Assembly (NCBI GenBank): GCA_015522635.1
Contig: WALW01000025.1
Span: forward strand, 1 to 57,969
Direction: 5' to 3'
Source: Candidatus Tiamatella incendiivivens
GTDB lineage: Archaea > Thermoproteota > Thermoprotei_A > Sulfolobales > Acidilobaceae
Length of the DNA stretch: 57,969 nt
The translations under genes were made by a program, and so were the position numbers. The notes beneath the pieces are model-generated. The model had not been told where the DNA came from and did not search any database. It saw only the letters and a list, made by a program, of their open reading frames with translations. How positions within the stretch are numbered: the stretch's first letter is position 1; every line of letters begins with the position of its first letter. Shown here in pieces: positions 52,307 to 57,969 of this stretch.

Positions 52307-54136
52307 ATGAATAAAATTCTAAGATTAGCTTCCATAATCCTAATAGTAGGTCTAGTATTCTCGATAGCAGCACCTATTACCGTAATTAATACCAAAGCAT
52401 CCGATAATACGTGGCCTTGGGGAAATGCACAAGAGCCTTATCCTTGGCTTGACTACCTAGTACAGTTATGGAAACAGAGCGGTGATACAGGCCCTGTCAA
52501 ACTGCTTATTATAACCAGGCATGACATAGCTATACAGCAAAAGACAAAGGAACTATTCCTTAACAGTCCGGTTGCGAAAAAATTAAACATAGTAGGGCTA
52601 AACTTCGTACAAGTAGGACCGACATTATTTGAGTACTATATGAGTAAAGCACCTATTGACGTAGCTTGGGGTGGCGGTCCTACACTCTTCGATTATCTAT
52701 ACAACGACGGTTACTTGGCTCCGATTAGCCCTGATAATAATAAAGCAGCATATGCCGCTCTCTACGAAGCCAGCAAGTTCCCTGATACCATACATGGAAT
52801 ACCATTAAAGAGATTCGGTTCGGACGGTAAGATATATTGGATTGCTGCTGCTTTAAGTAGTTTCGGCTTCACAGTCAACCATGACAAGCTGAAGGAATGG
52901 AATCTACCTACACCTAGTACATGGGTAGACCTATCGAACCCTATATTCGCCACTACACCACAGTTAAGCGTAGGAGGGGCTGATCCAACAAAATCCACGA
53001 GCAACACAAGGATATACGAGATAATGCTCCAGGTGTATGGATGGGATTTAGGGTGGATGATTCTGACAGGATTTGCAGGTAACTCTAAGATTTACGATGC
53101 AAGTGATGCTGTAAGAGAAGGAGTAATCCAAGGAGAGATTGCAGTAGGTGTGACAATAGACTTCTACGGCTATATTGCTATGCAGATAAACCCGCATACC
53201 GAGTATATAATGCCGCAAAAACAAACGGCTATCAATGGAGATCCGATTGCCTTATCTAAGAAAACAAGGCACCCTATTCAAGCTCTAGCGTTCATAGCAT
53301 GGGTACTTAGCGAGTATGGTGGACAGCAGGTTTGGCTTGACAAAGACATAAACAGGCTTCCTATAAATCCAGCAGTATTCAAAGTTGCCCCACCTGATTT
53401 GAAGAGACCTGACCTCCAACAGAGTTACGAGAATGCTTTAGGGAATATAGGCTTCATTTTCAACGATACAAGAGCAGCTAGCTGGGAGTTCGTTATGCAA
53501 CAGTACTTCTCAGCTGCTCTAGTAGGGAATGCCCACCAGGATCTTCAGACTACATGGAGCGAAATAGCAAATGCATGGATCAACCATAAGATAAGTGATG
53601 AATGGATGGCATATTACTCGTGGAAACTGTTGAGCCCGCTATCTTTCAAGGATCCTGCTACTGGTAAGAATGTAACATTCTCAGAGAAATATGCTGCAAG
53701 CATGAACAATAAGATGCGTAGTGATGCAACATTACTCAACCAGCTGAAACTTGAATGGGAGAATGCTATGATAAATAGAGCGGACAGCTTGCTTAAACAG
53801 TTCGAGTCTACAGATCATAGCAAACCGGCACCGCAAGTTCCATGTATAGCATACCAACTCGTTAACATGTGGAAGAAGTTCCTGAACGAGACGCCTATGA
53901 ATCTGCCAGCAGATTGTCAGACCACATCAACACAGTCATCAAGTACGACACAAACCACCACAACGAGTACGACAACTACAACACCGCCCGTACAAACAAG
54001 TACAACTACTCAGACGTCAACGTCTTCTTCAACTTCAACTGCTCCGAAGAAGAGTAACGCTGCCCTCCTATGGACTACAGTAATCATAATAATCATAATA
54101 ATCATAGCTGCAGCATGGTGGGCTATGAAGAAGTAG
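52307..54136 (+). CDS. ABC-type solute-binding protein, membrane-anchored (iron or sugar class)
   Basis: 609 residues. A signal peptide (LASIILIVGLVFSIAAP) is followed by a type II binding-protein fold (VDVAWGGGPTLFDYLYNDGYLAPI; GFTVNHDKLKEWNLPTPSTWVDL; VGVTIDFYGY), close to Fe3+/AfuA or sugar binders. A Thr/Ser stalk and a C-terminal helix ending WWAMKK anchor it. No permease or ATPase gene is adjacent; three CBS-domain genes follow on the same strand. The substrate cannot be deduced. Confidence 0.78.
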   Translation: MNKILRLASIILIVGLVFSIAAPITVINTKASDNTWPWGNAQEPYPWLDYLVQLWKQSGDTGPVKLLIITRHDIAIQQKTKELFLNSPVAKKLNIVGLNFVQVGPTLFEYYMSKAPIDVAWGGGPTLFDYLYNDGYLAPISPDNNKAAYAALYEASKFPDTIHGIPLKRFGSDGKIYWIAAALSSFGFTVNHDKLKEWNLPTPSTWVDLSNPIFATTPQLSVGGADPTKSTSNTRIYEIMLQVYGWDLGWMILTGFAGNSKIYDASDAVREGVIQGEIAVGVTIDFYGYIAMQINPHTEYIMPQKQTAINGDPIALSKKTRHPIQALAFIAWVLSEYGGQQVWLDKDINRLPINPAVFKVAPPDLKRPDLQQSYENALGNIGFIFNDTRAASWEFVMQQYFSAALVGNAHQDLQTTWSEIANAWINHKISDEWMAYYSWKLLSPLSFKDPATGKNVTFSEKYAASMNNKMRSDATLLNQLKLEWENAMINRADSLLKQFESTDHSKPAPQVPCIAYQLVNMWKKFLNETPMNLPADCQTTSTQSSSTTQTTTTSTTTTTPPVQTSTTTQTSTSSSTSTAPKKSNAALLWTTVIIIIIIIIAAAWWAMKK

Positions 54137-54173
54137 TTTTATTAGAAACTAACTACCTATTATTTTTTGGTGA

Positions 54174-54992
54174 ATGCTTCTGCACACCTTATCCCTTTCT
54201 CTTAAAGAGATAAAGGATTCATATTTCCTTGAACTCAAACCGGACTACCCGTTAACCAAAGCTAGAAGGGAGTTCCGGAAATATGCACCTAGAATAGCTC
54301 TTGTGACAGATGAACGTCAGTTACTTAGCGGAATAATCTATAGAGCTACAATAATCACCTTGACCTCCACCAAATCAAACCTATACGTAAGGAGTTTGAT
54401 GGAGAGACCAAAGATTTTAGTTGAAAGTTTGGATAATGCCCCGACTACACTAAAACTAATGGTCGACGAGGATGAATGGACTGTTCCCTTGATTAACAAA
54501 GATGGGAATCCCACAGGCACCATAAGCCTTGAGGCCTTCATTAGATGGATCTACGGAAATAGGCTCTTGAAGGAAAAATTATCCAAAAATAAAGTTTCAG
54601 AAGTCATGTCATCAACCAACTTGATATATGTCACTCAAGATAACGCGATTTCACATACGATAAGGAAGTTAGTTAAAGAAAAATTTGCGGGACTCCCCGT
54701 TGTCGATTCTAAATTAAAATGTATAGGCATCCTTACTCAATATGATATCCTGCGGAAACGTTCATCTGGAATAGTACTTGACTCAGAATCTGGGCCTGCT
54801 AGAAATGTGAAAGTGAAAGAAATAATGTCTACCCCTGCTATCACTGTTAAACCCAGCCAAGATTTATGGAGGCTCATTGAAATAATGGCTTCAACAGGCT
54901 TTGGCAGGATACCAGTTACAGAGGAACACAGCAAGTTAGTAGGAATAATTGATAGATCAGATATAACAAGATTTATTCTGGAAGACACATAA
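54174..54992 (+). CDS. CBS-domain protein (four CBS motifs)
   Basis: 272 residues made almost only of CBS motifs. The first two are diverged; the last two are clear (VSEVMSSTNLIYVTQDNAI...FAGLPVVD; VKEIMSTPAITVKPSQD...GRIPVT). Pairs of CBS motifs bind adenosine nucleotides or AdoMet and act as energy sensors. No fused enzyme domain is present. The start is uncertain: ATG 54174 has a GGTGA touching it, while CTG 54180 has better spacing. Confidence 0.85.
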   Translation: MLLHTLSLSLKEIKDSYFLELKPDYPLTKARREFRKYAPRIALVTDERQLLSGIIYRATIITLTSTKSNLYVRSLMERPKILVESLDNAPTTLKLMVDEDEWTVPLINKDGNPTGTISLEAFIRWIYGNRLLKEKLSKNKVSEVMSSTNLIYVTQDNAISHTIRKLVKEKFAGLPVVDSKLKCIGILTQYDILRKRSSGIVLDSESGPARNVKVKEIMSTPAITVKPSQDLWRLIEIMASTGFGRIPVTEEHSKLVGIIDRSDITRFILEDT

Positions 54993-55035
54993 TCCATTCA
55001 TTAATAGATCCAAGCTTATAACGAGGTGATAACTC

Positions 55036-55974
55036 ATGACTCATCATATTCCGCCTCCGATTAGGCGTAGAGTAGAAGGTTACAGATGGGTTAGAAGCGA
55101 TGGGCAACCTAACTGGAACCAACACATCGTGGAGAAGCTGGGGGAGGCTCTTCTGATAGCTTCTAAACCTCCTATAACAATATTGAAAGACTCTAATGTC
55201 CTTGAAGCAATAGGGGAAATAGCGTCAAATAACGTTAGAGGATTACCTGTAGTTGAGTCTAACGGTAGACTCTATGGTGTACTAACTAGTAGTGATCTGA
55301 TCAACTACCTAGGAGGCGGAAGTCTCTTTGATATAGTTAGCAAAAAGTTCAAGTTCAATATATACGAGTCGCTGGAAAAGGTGAACATTGAAGCACTAGT
55401 TTACAAATCACCTATCTTCATAGAGGATACTGCAAAGATCGATGAAGCCCTTAAAATCATGGTTGAACATGGAGTCGGATTCCTACCTGTTACAGATCAG
55501 GAAAACAATGTAAACGGTGTTCTAACAGAGCACGATTTAGTAAAGCATCTTGCCGGTAAAACTACCGGGAGGACGGTTGCCGAAGTTATGAGTAAAACGG
55601 TAGTAGGTATAAATAAAGAAGAAACTCTCTGGAAAACAATGAAGCTTATCGTTAAGTACGGATTCAGAAGGCTGTTAGTGTTTGACAGAGATAAATTAGC
55701 TGGATTTATTACAGCCAAGGGAATAATTTCCTTCTTCGGGTCTCATAAAGCATTCGATTACGTCAAAACGGGAGATATAAGAGACGTATTAAATATCCCT
55801 ATAGCTGAAATCTATACTCCATATTACAGTGCTGCCCATCCCAACGAAGACATCGGAGAAGTTGCAGAAAGAATGATAAAAACAGGGCTAAGCGGATTGC
55901 CTGTCATAGAGCAGGAATCTATTGTTGGCGTAATCACTGAACGCGATGTCTTATATGGCCTGCTAGCCAGGTGA
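55036..55974 (+). CDS. CBS-domain protein (four CBS motifs)
   Basis: 312 residues. Four CBS motifs, for example PPITILKDSNVLEAIGEI...GLPVVESNGRLYGVLTSSDL and TPYYSAAHPNEDIGEV...GLPVIEQESIVGVITERDV. The first ~35 residues (HHIPPPIRRRVEGYRWVR) are a short basic lead. GAGGTGAT five bases before the ATG. It is 43 bases after the first CBS gene and touches the third. Confidence 0.88.
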   Translation: MTHHIPPPIRRRVEGYRWVRSDGQPNWNQHIVEKLGEALLIASKPPITILKDSNVLEAIGEIASNNVRGLPVVESNGRLYGVLTSSDLINYLGGGSLFDIVSKKFKFNIYESLEKVNIEALVYKSPIFIEDTAKIDEALKIMVEHGVGFLPVTDQENNVNGVLTEHDLVKHLAGKTTGRTVAEVMSKTVVGINKEETLWKTMKLIVKYGFRRLLVFDRDKLAGFITAKGIISFFGSHKAFDYVKTGDIRDVLNIPIAEIYTPYYSAAHPNEDIGEVAERMIKTGLSGLPVIEQESIVGVITERDVLYGLLAR

Positions 55975-55979
55975 ATTTC

Positions 55980-56831
55980 ATGCCGAAAATTCACCTATAC
56001 GATAGGATAGCGAGGTTTTATCGCAGAGATGTCCTTACAGTCCCTATGAAAACAAGCTTCACAAAAGCTTTAGACCTTATAGAAAGAACTCAATTGAAAA
56101 CAATATATGTTCTAGATGAGGGTAAACTGGAAGGATTCGTACACACAGACCTAGTAGGAAATAAGTTTATGGACAAGAAACTCTACCAAAAACCTCTTAC
56201 CAAAGTAAGAATTGAAGATTTAATGGAGCCTTATGGAGATAACGATGAAAGAATAGTTCGAACTCGGCAAACGTTAAAGACTGCAGCCAGTCAGATCGTC
56301 AATAACCTGTACCTAGACGAACTTCCTGTAGTAGATTACCAAGGGAAACTAATCGGTAGGATAACTTTATGGGATCTTTTAATAGCCATACAATCGAAAG
56401 TTGATGCAAGCTTAAAGGTTAGATCCATCGCCTCGTCGAACGTTATCACGTGCAATAAGGATCATAGCATTTACTATGTTGCTGCTAATATCCGTGCTAG
56501 TAATCATAACGCTATAATTGTAACTGACGATAATAATAAACCAGTGGGTATTGCTTACAGACATAGTCTTGCCAGAGAGATTTTGGTGACTCCTTGTAAG
56601 AAAGGTGTTAAATGTAGAAACATGATGATCTTCAGCAACACGGCATTTTTCATTACAGCACAAGAAGTAATGTCTAGGAACTTCATAGAAGTACACGAAA
56701 ACGAGGATTTGAAACGGATTATTGGGTGGATGGTTCAGACAAGATCGGAGATATACCCTGTAGTAGATGATGATGGTAGGCTTATCAAAATAGTTTCAGC
56801 AAGGGATATTATTAGTAAACTTCTCGAGTAA
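55980..56831 (+). CDS. CBS-domain protein (four CBS motifs, with a Cys pair)
   Basis: About 283 residues. Four CBS motifs (DVLTVPMKTSFTKALDLI; VRIEDLM...LDELPVVDYQGKLIGRITLWDL; SSNVITCNKDHSIYYV; QEVMSRNFIEVHENED...YPVVDDDGRLIKIVSARDI). A CKKGVKC insert before the last motif could bind metal. ATG 55980 has AGGTGA five bases upstream, so I prefer it to the GTG at 55971 that overlaps the previous stop. Confidence 0.85.
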   Translation: MPKIHLYDRIARFYRRDVLTVPMKTSFTKALDLIERTQLKTIYVLDEGKLEGFVHTDLVGNKFMDKKLYQKPLTKVRIEDLMEPYGDNDERIVRTRQTLKTAASQIVNNLYLDELPVVDYQGKLIGRITLWDLLIAIQSKVDASLKVRSIASSNVITCNKDHSIYYVAANIRASNHNAIIVTDDNNKPVGIAYRHSLAREILVTPCKKGVKCRNMMIFSNTAFFITAQEVMSRNFIEVHENEDLKRIIGWMVQTRSEIYPVVDDDGRLIKIVSARDIISKLLE

Positions 56832-56842
56832 ATTTTTTGTTA

Positions 56843-57772
56843 CTAAGAGAATATCTTCTCAACTAGGTCTGCTGGAACGAATAGTTCTAAATTATCATAT
56901 TCCTGACCGGTTCCTACAAATATTACTGGTTTGCCTGACATTGTTATGACAGAAACTGCTGTTCCACCTTTTACATCTGCATCCATTTTCGTTAATATTA
57001 TACCGTTAATAGAGACGGCTTCGTCGAAAAATCTAACTTGATCCAATGCATCATTACCTGTAAGGGAATCGATAACTAATACCTTGTAGTCAGGCCTAGT
57101 AATCCTCGTCACTTTTTTCAATTCATCCATTAAGTCTTGATCAACGTGAAGTCTCCCAGCCGTATCGATAAGGACAACACAATATCCTCTAGCTTCAGCA
57201 TATTTTATAGCATCATACCCTACAGAGGCTGGGTCAGCCCCGTACTTACCTCCTATAAAAGGTAATCCTAGTTTTTCCGAATGAAGCTTCAACTGTTCCT
57301 GAGCTCCAGCCCTAAATGTATCTGTAGCTGCTATGACAGGTGTTATTCCTTTTTTCTTTAAGAGATAGGCTATTTTTGCTATAGTAGTTGTTTTACCGAC
57401 TCCATTCACACCCAGAAACATTATCTTAGTTAGCTGCTTCCGTTTACATCTCATATCTATTTCATCTAGAAGATCTATTTGTTCTGGTTTTGACAAAACT
57501 TTTAGTACGGCTTCTCTAAAAGTTTCTTCAACAAGTCTCTTCACGTTTGTCCCTCTCTTGACTTTAACTCCTAAAAGTCCCCTCTTAACATTCTCAACTA
57601 TTTCTACAGCTACATCGTATGCTATATCGCTTCCAGCAAGTTCAAGTATGAGTTCTTCTTCCATTCCTTCAAAATCCTCTTCTGATAATTCCTTATATGT
57701 TATCTTCTTTGCAACCTTCTCGCTGACCGTCTCAACCCCTTTTTTAAGGGCAGATCTCAGCTTCCCAAACAA
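56843..57772 (-). CDS. ftsY: Signal recognition particle receptor FtsY
   Basis: 309 residues. An N-terminal helical domain precedes the GTPase with G1 GVNGVGKTTT (121-130), DTFRAGAQEQL, DTAGR and TKMD motifs typical of SRP GTPases. The absence of an M domain and the short N-terminus mark FtsY rather than Ffh. It docks the SRP-ribosome complex at the membrane. A TTG start with GAGGTGGT upstream. The neighbour prefoldin alpha is its usual crenarchaeal partner. Confidence 0.95.
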   Translation of the reverse strand: MFGKLRSALKKGVETVSEKVAKKITYKELSEEDFEGMEEELILELAGSDIAYDVAVEIVENVKRGLLGVKVKRGTNVKRLVEETFREAVLKVLSKPEQIDLLDEIDMRCKRKQLTKIMFLGVNGVGKTTTIAKIAYLLKKKGITPVIAATDTFRAGAQEQLKLHSEKLGLPFIGGKYGADPASVGYDAIKYAEARGYCVVLIDTAGRLHVDQDLMDELKKVTRITRPDYKVLVIDSLTGNDALDQVRFFDEAVSINGIILTKMDADVKGGTAVSVITMSGKPVIFVGTGQEYDNLELFVPADLVEKIFS

Positions 57773-57860
57773 CTACACCACCTCTCTAAGTAAATAATAG
57801 GGTCATTGCTGGAGAGACATTGAAGGTGGTTCTATTTGGTATATATTGAAGTAGTGTACT

Positions 57861-57969
57861 CTATTTTTGGCTTTTCTCAGGTTCAGACTGAGCCGGTGTG
57901 TTCTGAGCTTGCTGTAGCATGCCCGATAGGTTAGATTGAAGCCTGTTTCTCTCCGAGACAAGTTCACTA
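57861..57969 (-). CDS. Prefoldin alpha subunit, C-terminal end (partial)
   Basis: Only the last 35 codons are in the window. The minus-strand frame reads SELVSERNRLQSNLSGMLQQ followed by AQNTPAQSEPEKSQK and a TAG stop at 57861-57863. A coiled-coil end plus a polar Gln/Pro/Glu tail and the position upstream of ftsY match archaeal prefoldin alpha (GimC alpha), a chaperone that passes unfolded chains to the thermosome. The gene continues beyond the window. Confidence 0.65.
   Translation of the reverse strand, partial: SELVSERNRLQSNLSGMLQQAQNTPAQSEPEKSQK

Noticed and set aside
1-57969. tRNA, rRNA, CRISPR arrays, insertion sequences and integrase genes
   Set aside because: No T-loop/cloverleaf pattern outside coding regions, no spaced direct repeats and no transposase motifs were seen; short introns or unusual tRNAs cannot be fully excluded by eye.

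Overview
This window comes from the chromosome of a hyperthermophilic crenarchaeon (Thermoproteota). It resembles Desulfurococcales or Acidilobales most, but I cannot name a species. The evidence is an AT-rich genome, frequent GTG and TTG starts behind GAGGTG-type ribosome binding sites, TATA-like promoters with oligo-T terminators, an archaeal-type S-adenosylmethionine synthetase, an FtsY/prefoldin-alpha pair, archaeal SPOUT and MptE-type enzymes, and a locus that looks like the crenarchaeal DNA-import (Ced) machinery. No rRNA, tRNA, CRISPR array, insertion sequence or integrase is visible.

Layout. (1) 1-6.7 kb: a surface appendage or secretion operon with a large membrane-anchored beta-rich protein, a TadC/FlaJ-like platform and two pilin-like proteins. 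(2) 7-11.1 kb: an unknown protein, a newly recognised small membrane peptide, an AMP-forming acyl-CoA synthetase, a peroxiredoxin and an MTH1187-family protein. (3) 11.2-21.8 kb: a sulfur/polysulfide-reductase-type molybdoenzyme island. It holds an NrfD membrane subunit, a Tat-exported catalytic subunit, a four-cluster ferredoxin subunit, a TorD chaperone and a ModE-like regulator, facing an opposite-strand maturation operon (MobA, TatA, TatC, polyferredoxin). (4) 21.9-27.1 kb: flavin reductase-like protein, amidohydrolase, nicotinate phosphoribosyltransferase, MoaB and AdoMet synthetase. (5) 27.2-32.4 kb: a complete branched-chain-amino-acid-type (Liv) ABC transporter. (6) 32.5-42.7 kb: CoA-transferase, gamma-carbonic-anhydrase-like protein, a five-gene minus-strand operon, the B12-dependent methylmalonyl-CoA mutase operon with its MeaB/ArgK GTPase, and an IMP dehydrogenase. 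(7) 42.7-47.7 kb: a four-gene Ced-like DNA-transfer operon. (8) 47.7-51 kb: PrpB-like lyase, small basic protein, SPOUT methyltransferase, DUF447-like protein (CTG start) and MptE-like enzyme. (9) 51-57 kb: two C-terminally anchored surface proteins and three consecutive CBS-domain proteins. (10) FtsY and the end of prefoldin alpha.

Together the genes suggest a peptide- or organic-acid-using, sulfur-respiring heterotroph. Amino acids would enter through Liv, acyl-CoA and propionyl-CoA would be handled by the synthetase, CoA-transferase and mutase, and electrons would pass to a Mo/W bis-MGD reductase outside the membrane. MobA, MoaB, TorD, Tat and the ModE-like protein supply its cofactor, folding, export and regulation.

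The most interesting region is the Ced-like operon. A 79-residue two-helix pilin candidate and the polytopic channel protein beside it share the same Pro-rich/Leu-Lys-Arg/Asp-Ser-Ile loop. A 649-residue protein with an archaeal pilin-type N-terminus heads the operon. Other notable points are a perfect palindrome between the mutase operon and a signal-less cobalamin-binding-like protein, a probable CTG start codon, and two small genes that are easily missed.
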